NCBI RefSeq assembly: GCF_015711605.1
Contig: NZ_JABTEZ010000002.1
Span: forward strand, 248,001-312,000
Length of the DNA: 64,000 nt
DNA from: Planomonospora sp. ID67723
GTDB lineage: Bacteria; Actinomycetota; Actinomycetes; Streptosporangiales; Streptosporangiaceae
Direction of reading: 5' to 3'
Made by a program: the position numbers and the translations under genes. The notes under the pieces were generated by a model. It worked only from the letters and a program-made list of their open reading frames with translations, had not been told where the DNA came from and did not search any database. The first letter of the stretch is position 1. Every line of letters starts with the position of its first letter. Below are positions 54,625 through 63,408 of the stretch, in pieces.

Positions 54625-55472
54625 GTCCGCCTGGCCCGGTAGGCGGCGATCCAGGCAGCGCCCCACGGGTCGTTGCCGAGCAGCAGGTCGGCGGCGCGGG
54701 CGGCGGTGACGCACTCGGGGGCGAGGGCGTTCATGATGGCGCTGGTCAGCCCGGCGGCGGCGGCCATCGGCAGGAAGGCGGCGCTCAGCGCGTGCCGGTC
54801 GGGCAGGCCGAAGGAGACGTTGGAGGCGCCCAGGCACATGTTGAGCCCGTAGGCTTCGCGGATCGCCCGGATGGTCTCCAGGGTCGTGTTCACCGCGTCG
54901 GTGTCGGCGCCGACGGTCATCGCGAGCGGGTCGATGACGATGTCCTCGACCGGGATGCCGTACTCCTCGACGGCCACCCGGACGATCTTCCCGGTGATCT
55001 CCAGCCGCTGCTCGGCGGTCTCCGGGATGCCGGTCTCGTCGTTGGCCAGCGCGACCACCGCCGCGCCGTGCCGCTTGACCAGCGGCAGGATCTCGGCGAG
55101 CCGGTCGTCCTCGCCGGTCACGGAGTTGACCAGGGCCTTGCCCTGGTAGACCGCCAGCCCCGCGGACAGGGCCTCGACCACCGAGGAGTCGATGCACAGC
55201 GGCAGGTCGGTGTGCTCCTGGACGAGCTTGATCACGGCCGCGAGCAGCTCGGCCTCGTCGGTGAGCGGCACGCCCGCGTTCACGTCGAGCACGTGCGCCC
55301 CGGCCGCGACCTGCCGCTCCACGTCGACGACCACCTGGGACAGGTCGCCCGCGCGCAGCGCCTCGGCGAACTTCGCGCGTCCGGTCGGGTTGATGCGCTC
55401 CCCGATGACGCAGAACGGCCGGTCGTGGCCGATGACCACTTCCCTGGTGCGGGATCTCAGGACGGTGTGCAC
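54621..55472 (-). CDS. Methyltetrahydrofolate:corrinoid methyltransferase
   Basis: 283 residues from GTG 55472, with AGGAGG 10 nt upstream. Pterin-binding TIM barrel (DHPS-like): FCVIGERINPTGRAKFAEAL, VLDVNAGVPLTDEAELL, LCIDSS, and GASNVSFGLPDRHALSAAFL near the end. It moves methyl between corrinoid and THF, in this context from methyl-Co(III) corrinoid to THF or the reverse. The stop overlaps the RACo start by 4 bp. Confidence 0.9.
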   Translation of the reverse strand: MHTVLRSRTREVVIGHDRPFCVIGERINPTGRAKFAEALRAGDLSQVVVDVERQVAAGAHVLDVNAGVPLTDEAELLAAVIKLVQEHTDLPLCIDSSVVEALSAGLAVYQGKALVNSVTGEDDRLAEILPLVKRHGAAVVALANDETGIPETAEQRLEITGKIVRVAVEEYGIPVEDIVIDPLAMTVGADTDAVNTTLETIRAIREAYGLNMCLGASNVSFGLPDRHALSAAFLPMAAAAGLTSAIMNALAPECVTAARAADLLLGNDPWGAAWIAAYRARRT

Positions 55473-55482
55473 GGCGTGCCTC

Positions 55483-56394
55483 CTAGGCGGGGACGGCGGG
55501 AGGGCGGCGGGAGATGCGCAGGTCGGACAGGAGGCGGGGGACGGCGTCGCCGCCGCGGAAGTCGACCAGGTGCAGGCCGCGCACCCCGGGCAGGCCGAGC
55601 GCGTGCCTGGCCTGTTCGAGGGCGAGGTCGTAGGCGGCGGCGGAGGGGTCGGCGGCCCGCTCCACCCGGTCGATCGTCTCCGCGGGGACCGAGACGCCGG
55701 GCAGCTTCCCGTCCATGAACCGCAGCCCGCGGACCCCCTCGACCAGGCAGATCGTCGGCAGGAACGCCGCACGGGCGGTCAGCCCGGCCCGCGCCACGCC
55801 CGCCATGAACGCCGCCAGCCGGTCCTGGTGGTAGCAGATCTGCAACTGCAGGAACCGGGCCCCGGCCTGGACCTTCTGCACCGCGCGCTCCACCGGGCGG
55901 GAGTGCGGCAGGAAGCCCGGGCTCTCCACGGCGCCGACCAGCAGCTCCGGAGCCGGATCGAGCCTGCGGCCGGACAGGTAGCGGCCCTCGGCGAGCGAGG
56001 CGGCGGCCCTGACCAGCCGCGGCCCGTCGAGGTCGAACACGGGGCGGGCCTCGGGCTCGTCTCCGGCCGTGACGTCGTCGCCCGTCATGCAGCAGACGGC
56101 CCGGACGCCGTGCAGCGCGGCGCCCACGATGTCGGCCTGCAGGGCCAGCCGGTTCTTGTCCCGGCAGACCACCTGCATGATCGGGTCCAGGCCGAGCCGC
56201 CGGACGGCCACCGCGACCGCGACGTTGCTGGCGTGCGCGTGGGCGGCGGTGTTGTCGGTGACGTTGACCGCGTCGGCCCAGCCGCGCAGCCGGTCCGCGT
56301 GCCGTACCAGCGCGGACATGTCGGCGTCCACCACGGGGAACTCGGCCGTGACGACCGGGGTGCCCGAGGCCAGCAGTCCGGCGAGCCCGGACAT
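55483..56394 (-). CDS. Methylenetetrahydrofolate reductase family protein
   Basis: 303 residues from ATG 56394. MTHFR TIM barrel: VVTAEFPVVDADMSALVRHADRLRGWADAVNVTDN, LDPIMQVVCRDKNRLALQADIVGAALHGVRAVCCMTGDD, GARFLQLQICYH. It interconverts methyl-THF and methylene-THF. In this operon it would oxidise the methyl-THF made by the neighbouring methyltransferase (inference). It lies 16 bp after the corrinoid gene and 10 bp before the methyltransferase gene. Confidence 0.87.
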   Translation of the reverse strand: MSGLAGLLASGTPVVTAEFPVVDADMSALVRHADRLRGWADAVNVTDNTAAHAHASNVAVAVAVRRLGLDPIMQVVCRDKNRLALQADIVGAALHGVRAVCCMTGDDVTAGDEPEARPVFDLDGPRLVRAAASLAEGRYLSGRRLDPAPELLVGAVESPGFLPHSRPVERAVQKVQAGARFLQLQICYHQDRLAAFMAGVARAGLTARAAFLPTICLVEGVRGLRFMDGKLPGVSVPAETIDRVERAADPSAAAYDLALEQARHALGLPGVRGLHLVDFRGGDAVPRLLSDLRISRRPPAVPA

Positions 56395-56410
56395 CACAGG
56401 CCCGCCCGGC

Positions 56411-57082
56411 TCACGAGGAGGTCCCGGCCATGGCACGGCGCTCGGCCAGGAGCTCCTTGGCGCGGCGGACGGCGGTGGAGGCGTCGGCGGCGTAGCCGTC
56501 CGCGCCGACCGCGTCGGCGTACTCCTGCGTGACCGGGGCCCCGCCGACCATGACGATCACCTGGTCGCGCAGCCCCGCCTTCTCCAGCGCGTTGATGTTC
56601 GCCTTGAACATCGGCATCGTCGTGGTGAGGAAGGCCGAGAAGCCGACGATGTCGGGCCGGTGCTCGCGGATCGCCGCGACGAACTTCTCCGGCGCCACCT
56701 GCACGCCCAGGTCGATCACCTGGAACCCGGCGCCCTCCAGCATGATGTTCACCAGGTTCTTGCCGATGTCGTGCACGTCGCCCTTGACCGTGCCCATCAG
56801 GAACGTGCCCAGCGACGTCGCGCCGGTCTGGGCCAGCAGCGGGCGCAGCACCTCCATCGCGCCGGCCATCGCCCGCCCGGCGATCAGCATCTCCGGCACG
56901 AAGAAGTCACCGCGCTCGAACCGGGCGCCCACCTCCTCCAGGGAGGGGATCAGCGCGTCGAACAGCATCGTCTCGGGCGCCATGCCCGAGGCCAGGCCCC
57001 GGCCGGTCAGGTCGAGGACGGCCGGGGCGTCTCCCACGAGCGTCCGGTCGTAGAGGCCCTGCAGGATCTCTTGCTCGGTCAA
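56411..57082 (-). CDS. Cobalamin-binding corrinoid protein (MttC/MtgC type)
   Basis: 223 residues from TTG 57082, with AGGAG upstream; it overlaps the IclR stop by 4 bp. A helical cap domain is followed by the B12 domain, with GDVHDIGKNLV placing the cobalt-ligand His at 104, and then VIDLGVQVAPEKFV and VGGAPVTQEYADAVGADGYA. It carries the methyl group between the MTTB-family enzyme and the THF methyltransferase. Confidence 0.95.
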   Translation of the reverse strand: MTEQEILQGLYDRTLVGDAPAVLDLTGRGLASGMAPETMLFDALIPSLEEVGARFERGDFFVPEMLIAGRAMAGAMEVLRPLLAQTGATSLGTFLMGTVKGDVHDIGKNLVNIMLEGAGFQVIDLGVQVAPEKFVAAIREHRPDIVGFSAFLTTTMPMFKANINALEKAGLRDQVIVMVGGAPVTQEYADAVGADGYAADASTAVRRAKELLAERRAMAGTSS

Positions 57083-57825
57083 CGGGGGGCTCCTAACACT
57101 TGGGAGAGGGTGGCGGCCTCGGCGGTCAGAAGCCCGCCGATCTCGGTGACGCGCTCCGGGACGAGGCGGACCGACGGCCCGGAGACCGACAGGGCCGCGA
57201 TGACGGCGCCGTCCCCGCCCCGAACGGCGGCCGCGACGGCGATCAGGCCGGGTTCCAGCTCCTCGCGGGCCACGCCGTAACCGCGCCGCCGGATCTCCGT
57301 GAGCTCCCGGTCGAGGTCCCGGCGGTCGGTGACGGTCCGGGGGGTGCGGCGCTCCAGCGGCCCGCGGGGCAGCTCGGCCGCGCCGTGGGCGAGGAAGACC
57401 TTGCCCAGGGCCGAGCAGTGCAGCGGCACGCGCAGTCCGACCCAGTTCATCGCACCGAGCAGGTAGCTGCTGTCGACCTGGGCGATCTGCTCGACCGCGC
57501 CGCCGCTGAGTACGGCCAGGTTGACGGTCTCACCGGTCTTCTCCCCGATCCGCTCCAGGTACGGCTGGGCGGTGGCGACCAGGTCGGCGCTGCCGGACCG
57601 GCTGGCGTAGCGGGCGAGCACCGGCCCCGGCCGGAACGCGCCGTTGTGGTCGCGCCGGAGAAGGCCGTGCCGCTCCAGGGCCGACAGCAGGCGGGAGGTG
57701 GTGCTCTTAGGCAGCCCGGACTCGGTGAGCAGCGTGGTGAACGGCTGCGGCTCGCCCGCCTCCACGACGCGGACGAGCAGTTGCGCCGCCCGGTCGACGG
57801 CCTGGGTCCCGGATGAGGTCTTCAT
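57079..57825 (-). CDS. IclR-family regulator of the methyl-transfer genes
   Basis: 248 residues from ATG 57825 with AGGAGA before it. An N-terminal winged helix (LPKSTTSRLLSALERHGLLRRD) and a C-terminal effector domain (GETVNLAVLSGGAVEQIAQVDSSYLL, LHCSALGKVFLAHGA, RRRGYGVAREELEPGL). It is first in the minus-strand operon and divergent from the MTTB gene, with a palindromic site between, so it probably controls both. The ligand is unknown; a betaine-type amine is a guess. Confidence 0.9.
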   Translation of the reverse strand: MKTSSGTQAVDRAAQLLVRVVEAGEPQPFTTLLTESGLPKSTTSRLLSALERHGLLRRDHNGAFRPGPVLARYASRSGSADLVATAQPYLERIGEKTGETVNLAVLSGGAVEQIAQVDSSYLLGAMNWVGLRVPLHCSALGKVFLAHGAAELPRGPLERRTPRTVTDRRDLDRELTEIRRRGYGVAREELEPGLIAVAAAVRGGDGAVIAALSVSGPSVRLVPERVTEIGGLLTAEAATLSQVLGAPR

Positions 57826-57924
57826 GGCACTCTCCTGCTCGTTGCGGCGCCTCGCGTCGTGGTCCGGCGCCGGCGATCGGCCCCGCCCTCGTCACGCCCG
57901 GTTCAACGGCGCCCCCTTCGCGGA

Positions 57925-57950
57925 GTTCCATATTATGGAACCTTGGTTCC
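57925..57950. promoter_or_regulatory. Double inverted repeat, candidate IclR operator
   Basis: GTTCCATA-T-TATGGAAC (57925-57941, perfect) overlaps a second inverted repeat GGAACC-TT-GGTTCC (57937-57950), so three GTTCC/GGAAC half-sites lie in 26 bp. The form and spacing fit IclR-family operators. A -10-like TAAAAT for the MTTB gene lies at 57963-57968, so the second site overlaps the -35 region. Confidence 0.7.
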
Positions 57951-58007
57951 ACTTCTTGAGCGTAAAATCGCCTCAGATCCGGGTCAAGAGGGTCAGAAGG
58001 AGTGGCT

Positions 58008-59438
58008 GTGTTCCTGAACCAGATGCCCCGCTACGAGATCCTGTCCGCCGACGCGATGGCCACCCTCGACCGCGGCTGGCGCCGCATCGTCTCCGAGATC
58101 GGAGTCGAGTTCATGTCCCCCCGGGCGCTGGAGCTGCTGCGCAGGGCCGGGATGAAGGTCGAGGACAACAACGTCTTCTTCGACCCGGAGTTCATTCTCG
58201 AACAGGTCGCGAAGGCACCGCGGGAGTTCGACGTCCAGGCCCGCAACCCCGCCAACAGCGTGCACATCGGCGGCGACCACATGGCCTTCGGCGCGGTGTA
58301 CGGCTCGCCGTTCGTGCGCGAGGGCGGGGTCCGCCGGGAGGCGACGCTCGGCGACTTCCACCGCTTCTGCAAGCTCTCGCAGGTCTTCGGCGAGATGGAC
58401 TCCGCCGGGGGCGTGGTCTGCGAGCCCGGCGACGCGCCGCTCGACTCGCGCCATCTCGACATGGTCTACGCGCTCCAGACGCTGACCGACAAGATCTACA
58501 TGGGCAACGTGGTCTCCGGCCCGAACGCCGCCGACACCATCGCGATGACCCGCATCCTGCTCGGCGACATCGAGACGACTCCGGCCACCATCTCCCTGAT
58601 CAACTGCAACTCGCCGCTGCGCTGGGACGACCGCATGCTGGACGCCCAGTTCGAGTACTCCGCGGCGAACCAGCCGGTCGTCCTCACCCCGTTCCTGCTG
58701 ATGGGCGCCATGTCGCCGGTCTCGGTGCCGGCCACGCTGGTCCAGCAGATCGCCGAGGCGCTCACCGGGATCGCCCTGTCCCAGCTCATCCGCCCCGGCT
58801 GCCCGGTGATCTTCGGCTCGTTCCTGTCGAACATCGACATGCAGTCCGGCTCGCCCTGCTTCGGCACCCCCGAGTCGGCCGCCGGGCTGCTGTGCACCGG
58901 TCAGATCGCCCGCCACTTCGGCCTGCCCTGGCGCTCGGGCGGGGCCCTGACCTCCTCGCAGACCGCCGATGCCCAGGCCGGCTACGAGGCGCTGATGACG
59001 ATGCTGCCCACCTTCCTGGCGGGCGCCAACTGGGTCATGCACGCCGCGGGCTGGCTGGAGGGCGGTCTGGTCAGCGGCTTCGAGAAGTTCATCGTGGACG
59101 TCGAGATCCTGCGCATGCTCCAGCACGAGTTCACCCCGATGGAGATCACCGAGGAGTCCCTGGCGTTCGACGCCCACGCCGAGGTCGGTCACGGCGGCCA
59201 CTTCCTGGGCGCGGCGCACACCATGGAGCGCTTCCGGACCTGCTTCTACCGGCCGCTGCTGTCGTCGTCGGACAACTACGAGCGCTGGGTACGGCGTGGC
59301 GCCCACGATGCCGCGGCGCGGGCCGGGGAGATCTACCGGGCGAAGCTGGAGGAGTACGAGCAGCCCCCGCTCGACGACGCGGTCCGCGAGGAGCTCCAGG
59401 ACTACGTCACCCGCCGCCGTCGCGAGCTCGGCGACTAG
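58008..59438 (+). CDS. MTTB-superfamily amine:corrinoid methyltransferase (non-pyrrolysine)
   Basis: 476 residues from GTG 58008, which has AAGGAG five bases upstream (GTG 58002 is in frame but too close). It has the MTTB barrel features such as VEDNNVFFDPEFILEQVAKAPREF, HIGGDHMAFGAVYGSPFV and GGALTSSQTADAQAGYEALMTMLP. No internal UAG, so it is a non-Pyl member like glycine betaine methyltransferase MtgB; the substrate could be glycine betaine, proline betaine, carnitine or another quaternary amine. It transfers a methyl to the corrinoid protein encoded divergently. The stop is TAG. Confidence 0.9.
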   Translation: MFLNQMPRYEILSADAMATLDRGWRRIVSEIGVEFMSPRALELLRRAGMKVEDNNVFFDPEFILEQVAKAPREFDVQARNPANSVHIGGDHMAFGAVYGSPFVREGGVRREATLGDFHRFCKLSQVFGEMDSAGGVVCEPGDAPLDSRHLDMVYALQTLTDKIYMGNVVSGPNAADTIAMTRILLGDIETTPATISLINCNSPLRWDDRMLDAQFEYSAANQPVVLTPFLLMGAMSPVSVPATLVQQIAEALTGIALSQLIRPGCPVIFGSFLSNIDMQSGSPCFGTPESAAGLLCTGQIARHFGLPWRSGGALTSSQTADAQAGYEALMTMLPTFLAGANWVMHAAGWLEGGLVSGFEKFIVDVEILRMLQHEFTPMEITEESLAFDAHAEVGHGGHFLGAAHTMERFRTCFYRPLLSSSDNYERWVRRGAHDAAARAGEIYRAKLEEYEQPPLDDAVREELQDYVTRRRRELGD

Positions 59439-59468
59439 GGCCTCGTCGCGAGCTCGGCGACTGGGGCC
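59419..59468. repeat. 24-bp direct duplication across the MTTB stop codon
   Basis: The 24 bp at 59419-59442, which contain the last codons and TAG stop of the gene, are repeated at 59445-59468 with one change (TAG becomes TGG). Two bases separate the copies. Confidence 0.9.
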
Positions 59469-59667
59469 CGTTCGGCGTTCGGATCTCCAGGCGGGCCGGA
59501 GACTCCGGATCGGCGAGACGGTGCCTCGCAGGCGGAGCTCCGGTCCGACGGCTCTGCGGGGTCCCGCCGAAGCGAAGGACCGGTCCCCGCCGCTCCCCGA
59601 TCCGGGTGACGCGGAGCCCGGATCGCGCTCGGTGCACGGGGGCCGCCGCGGCAGACGGGGCGGCCGG

Positions 59668-62019
59668 TCAGGCGGCGTGCCGCCACGGGGTGACCCGGAG
59701 CAGGTCGTCGACCTCCCTCGGGGAGATGGGCGGGGAGAACAGGTAGCCCTGCGCCAGCGGGCAGCCCATCTGCTGCAGCACGCCCGCCTGCTCGCGCGAC
59801 TCGACGCCCTCGACGACGGTGGCCAGGTCCAGGCTTGCCGCCAGCTCCACGATCGCCTTGGTGAAGGCGCGGGCCTGGCGGTGGTCGGTGTTGGTGAGCG
59901 GGGCGGTGAACGAGCGGTCGATCTTGAGGATGTCGACCGGCAGGGTGCGCAGGTACGACAGCGACGAGTAACCGGTGCCGAAGTCGTCCAGGGCGATGCG
60001 CACGCCGTGGGTGCGCAGGTCGGCCAGGACCTCCACGATGCGCTGGGTCTCGGCCGGGCTGGTGGCCAGCAGCATGCTCTCGGTCACCTCCAGGGTCAGC
60101 GCGTTGCGCGGCAGCTGCGAGCGGACCAGGACCTCCAGGACCGTGTCCCGGAAGGTGCGCTCGCGCAGCTGGCGGCCCGAGACGTTGACGGTCACGGCGA
60201 TGCCGTAGCGCTCGTGCCAGCGGCGCGCGTCGGCGCAGGCCCGCTCCAGTGCCCACCGGCCGATCTCGACGATCAATCCGGTGTCCTCGGCGACGGGGAC
60301 GAACACGTCCGGCGGGACGGGGCGGCCCCCGGCCGGGGTCCAGCGCAGCAGCGCCTCGACCGCGTAGATGGCGCCCGAGGCCAGGTCGACGACGGGCTGG
60401 TAGGCCAGACTGAACTCGTTCCGGGCCAGGGCCTGGCGCAGATCGGCGGCGATCTCGGCGTGGTGCAGGCGCTCGGCGCGCAGGGTGTAGTCGAAGACCG
60501 CGATCTGGTTCTTGCCGGCGGCCTTGGCCGCGTACAGGGCCAGGTCCGCATCGCGCAGCGCGTCACTGGCGGTGGTCAGGGAGGCCTCGGCCAGGACGCC
60601 GATGCTGGTGGTCACATACAGCTCGCGGCCGTCGAGGGTGTAGGGAACCCGTATCGCGGCCAGCACCCGCTCGGCTGCGGCCGTGGCGGTGCCCGGGCCG
60701 GCGCCGGGCAGCAGGATGGCGAACTCGTCGCCGCCGAGCCGGGCAAGCACCTGCCCGTCGGCGGTCAGGTCGCGCAGGCGGCGGGCCACGACGGTCAGCA
60801 GCTCGTCGCCGACGGGGTGGCCGTAGGTGTCGTTGACGTCCTTGAATCCGTCCAGGTCCAGCAGCAGCAGCGCAGGTGCGGGAGTGTCGGGGTGCGCGGC
60901 GTGGTCGGCGATGGCGCCCTGCAGGGCCTCGCCCAGCAGGATGCGGTTGCCCAGCCCGGTCAACGGGTCGTGGGAGGCGCGGTGGGACAGGCTGCGCTGG
61001 AGGACGTCCTGCTGGTGCAGGGCGTCGCGCAGGTCGGCGGCCTGGGTCTCGGCGATCCCGGCCACCACGCTCAGCCGCAGCACCAGCAGGACGGCCAGGA
61101 GCAGGGTCAGCACCGCCACCACCAGGTCACTGTGCGAGGAGACGTCGCTCTGCCGCCACCCGCCCAGGATGGAGACCGCCGGGCTGAGCAGCGCCAACGC
61201 CAGGAAGATCAAGACGCGGTTCCGGCCGGAGACGGCCGCGGGCCGGGTCCGGCCGGCGCCGACCATGCTGGGGTGCAGCGCCACGGCCCCGGTCAGCACC
61301 GACCAGCCCAGCCAGCCGATCGTGGTGAGGGGGCCGGCCGGGCGGCCGGCGACCTGGTCGAGCAGGTAAGCGCCGTCGGCGACGAACAGGGCGAGGTAGG
61401 AGACGCTCAGCAGGCGCAGCCACGGGGCGCGGCCGCTGTCGAGGATCATGCGGGTGATGACGCCGAAGGCGAACAGGTCGATGACCGGCGGGGCCAGCGC
61501 GAAGACGAACGCGGTGCTCAGGCGGCCGCTGTGGTCGATCGCCGGGGCGATGAGGAAGGTCCACAGCGGCATGGCCACCCCGACGCTGATGATGCCGCCG
61601 TCCAGCAGGCCCGCCAAGCGGGAGCCGTTGGTCTGCACGCTCAACGAGATCAACGCGGTCAGCGACAGGCCGTAGGCGGTAAGGGTGCCGACCCGGTACA
61701 GCTCCAACAGCTCGGAATTGCCCAGCCACACGCCGCCGACGCCCCAGCCCAGCGTGGTGGCCGCCCAGGCCACCACGACGGCGAGGCGCATCAGCCGCCA
61801 CGGTCGCGACCGTGCCAGGCCGTGCCGGCGGGTGCCGGCGAAGACGGCCAGCGCCGAGGCGCCCTGCCCCAACCCCCAGCACAGCACCTCCACCCTCGGC
61901 AGCCGTTCGGTGACGACCGAGGCGATCGCCGTCAGCACGCTTCCCAGCAGCAGGAAGCCCAGCCAGGCACGGGGATGAATGGCCTGGCGGCGGGCCACCT
62001 CAGGTGAAGACGGGTTCAT
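59668..62019 (-). CDS. Membrane GGDEF-EAL protein (c-di-GMP turnover)
   Basis: 783 residues from ATG 62019 with AGGAGA at good spacing. Roughly eight membrane helices fill residues ~14-335 (a MASE-like sensor). A short linker leads to the GGDEF domain (about 350-510, motif LARLGGDEFAILL near 428), then EAL (about 530-780, motif EALLRWTP near 552). The inhibitory RxxD site five residues before GGDEF reads ADGQ, so it is missing. It may make or break c-di-GMP. In actinomycetes this messenger governs development. It is divergent from the SPFH gene. Confidence 0.92.
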   Translation of the reverse strand: MNPSSPEVARRQAIHPRAWLGFLLLGSVLTAIASVVTERLPRVEVLCWGLGQGASALAVFAGTRRHGLARSRPWRLMRLAVVVAWAATTLGWGVGGVWLGNSELLELYRVGTLTAYGLSLTALISLSVQTNGSRLAGLLDGGIISVGVAMPLWTFLIAPAIDHSGRLSTAFVFALAPPVIDLFAFGVITRMILDSGRAPWLRLLSVSYLALFVADGAYLLDQVAGRPAGPLTTIGWLGWSVLTGAVALHPSMVGAGRTRPAAVSGRNRVLIFLALALLSPAVSILGGWRQSDVSSHSDLVVAVLTLLLAVLLVLRLSVVAGIAETQAADLRDALHQQDVLQRSLSHRASHDPLTGLGNRILLGEALQGAIADHAAHPDTPAPALLLLDLDGFKDVNDTYGHPVGDELLTVVARRLRDLTADGQVLARLGGDEFAILLPGAGPGTATAAAERVLAAIRVPYTLDGRELYVTTSIGVLAEASLTTASDALRDADLALYAAKAAGKNQIAVFDYTLRAERLHHAEIAADLRQALARNEFSLAYQPVVDLASGAIYAVEALLRWTPAGGRPVPPDVFVPVAEDTGLIVEIGRWALERACADARRWHERYGIAVTVNVSGRQLRERTFRDTVLEVLVRSQLPRNALTLEVTESMLLATSPAETQRIVEVLADLRTHGVRIALDDFGTGYSSLSYLRTLPVDILKIDRSFTAPLTNTDHRQARAFTKAIVELAASLDLATVVEGVESREQAGVLQQMGCPLAQGYLFSPPISPREVDDLLRVTPWRHAA

Positions 62020-62422
62020 CAGGTTTCTCCTAGCCGTACGTCCCGGCAGCCGATCGGCCCCTAGGGGGTGGCCTTCGGTCGGCAGGTGGCGGCCGCCGCC
62101 GCCAGACAAGAGGGAGCACACATGAGACCGTCCGTTTCTTCCATGGACTCCGGTCCCCTCCAATCGGACGACGACCCGGGCAGATGAGGAAACCCGTCGA
62201 ACCGGTGACCCGGCGGATTCCGGACAGCGGGCCTCGGGCGTCCGGTACGCCGCTCGGCCGGGCCGTTCCCCGGGAGGGCTGATCGGCAGGGTCCGCCTGT
62301 CCGCCGACCGGGGACCGGGCCGCAGAGCGGGCGTGACGGAACCGGGAGCAGCCTGGAGCCGCCCCGAAGCCGCCGGGCGGCTAAGATCCGCCTTCGGTAA
62401 AGCGGACGTAAAGGGAGTGGCG
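62020..62422. other. Intergenic region between the GGDEF-EAL and SPFH genes
   Basis: 403 bp between divergent genes. TAAGAT at 62382-62387 is a -10 candidate for the SPFH gene and lies in a GGCGG-CCGCC stem-loop. On the other strand I looked for a c-di-GMP riboswitch and found no convincing conserved core. No ORF I trust. Confidence 0.4.
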
Positions 62423-63346
62423 ATGAGCGCACAGAAGGCCGGCGGCAGGCGGTTGCTGAGATGGTTCCTGCTGGCCCTCGGCGCGGTGGTGGTGCTGGGC
62501 TTCCTGCTCAGCGGATGCACCCGGGTGAGCACACAGCCCGACGAGGTCGTCCTGCACTACGCGGGCGGGACCTTCGAGGCCATCAAGTTCGAGAAGTGCA
62601 TCAACCCCTCCAGCGGAGCCACGCTGCTCGGGCCCGGCGACACCGGATACTCCTACCCGTTCGGCCAGCGGACCTTCGACTTCTCCGGAGCCGACGGCGC
62701 CGAGTCCAAACCGCTCAGCGTCGTCAGCAAGGACAACGTCGAGATGCTGGTCTCGGGGGTGGCGACCTTCACGCTGAACACCGACTGCAAGACGCTCCAG
62801 CAGTTCCACGAGAAGATCGGGCTGAAGTTCCGCTCCTACTTCGACGACGGTGAATCCGAGGGGTGGAGGCGGATGCTCGGCACCTACATGCGGATCCCGC
62901 TGGACCGGGCCCTGGACGCGGCCTCCCAGGAGTTCGAGTGGCGCGGGCTGTTCAACGACCCGAAGGTGAAGCAGGCCTGGGAGGCGAGGGTCGGCACGCT
63001 GGCGCGGGAGTTCATCAAGGAGACGGCCGGGGCCGACTACTTCTGCAGTCAGAACTACGCCGGCAGCGGTGACTGCGGCGACATCTCGCTCACGATCCAG
63101 AAGCCGGAACCGCCCGACGCCCTGGTCGACGCCCTGGCCGCAGAGCAGGCCGCGAAGGCCGAGAACGTCGCGCAGGCCCAGCGCAACGCCAAGGTCCGCA
63201 CCGAGATCGAGTCCATCAAGGACCTGGTGAGGGTTCTCGGCCCGGACGGTGCCGTGCTCTGGCAGGCCATCCAGAAGGGCCAGGTCACGGTGGTGCCGGT
63301 TCCCCAGGGCAGCGACCTCAACATCACCCCGCCGAACCGGCAGTGA
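62423..63346 (+). CDS. SPFH/band 7-like lipoprotein or membrane protein
   Basis: 307 residues. N-terminal basic residues, then a hydrophobic segment WFLLALGAVVVLGFLLSGC that could act as a lipobox (LSGC) or membrane anchor. Next comes a band 7-like domain with FAIKFEKC, GYSYPFGQRTFDFSG and DNVEMLVSGVATFTLN. The C-terminal helix (ALAAEQAAKAENVAQAQRNAKVRTEIESIKDL) is coiled-coil-like, as in SPFH proteins. They form membrane scaffolds. Role here unknown. Confidence 0.78.
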   Translation: MSAQKAGGRRLLRWFLLALGAVVVLGFLLSGCTRVSTQPDEVVLHYAGGTFEAIKFEKCINPSSGATLLGPGDTGYSYPFGQRTFDFSGADGAESKPLSVVSKDNVEMLVSGVATFTLNTDCKTLQQFHEKIGLKFRSYFDDGESEGWRRMLGTYMRIPLDRALDAASQEFEWRGLFNDPKVKQAWEARVGTLAREFIKETAGADYFCSQNYAGSGDCGDISLTIQKPEPPDALVDALAAEQAAKAENVAQAQRNAKVRTEIESIKDLVRVLGPDGAVLWQAIQKGQVTVVPVPQGSDLNITPPNRQ

Positions 63347-63408
63347 CCTTCACCGGTCCGCTCCCGGGGAGCCGCCGATCCGCTCCGTCCCCGTGGTCAC
63401 CGGCTTGA

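Noticed and set aside
57826-58007. Cobalamin riboswitch ahead of the corrinoid methyltransferase genes
   Set aside because: No B12-box-like sequence (AGCCACTG type) lies in either leader.
58008-59438. MTTB as a pyrrolysine enzyme
   Set aside because: The frame has no internal TAG; its only TAG is the terminal stop, and no pyl genes are in the window.
62020-62422. Possible c-di-GMP (GEMM) riboswitch before the GGDEF-EAL gene
   Set aside because: The conserved core GACGCAAAGCC and tetraloop pairings are not present on the minus strand; only a vague GAAGGCCACC resemblance was found.
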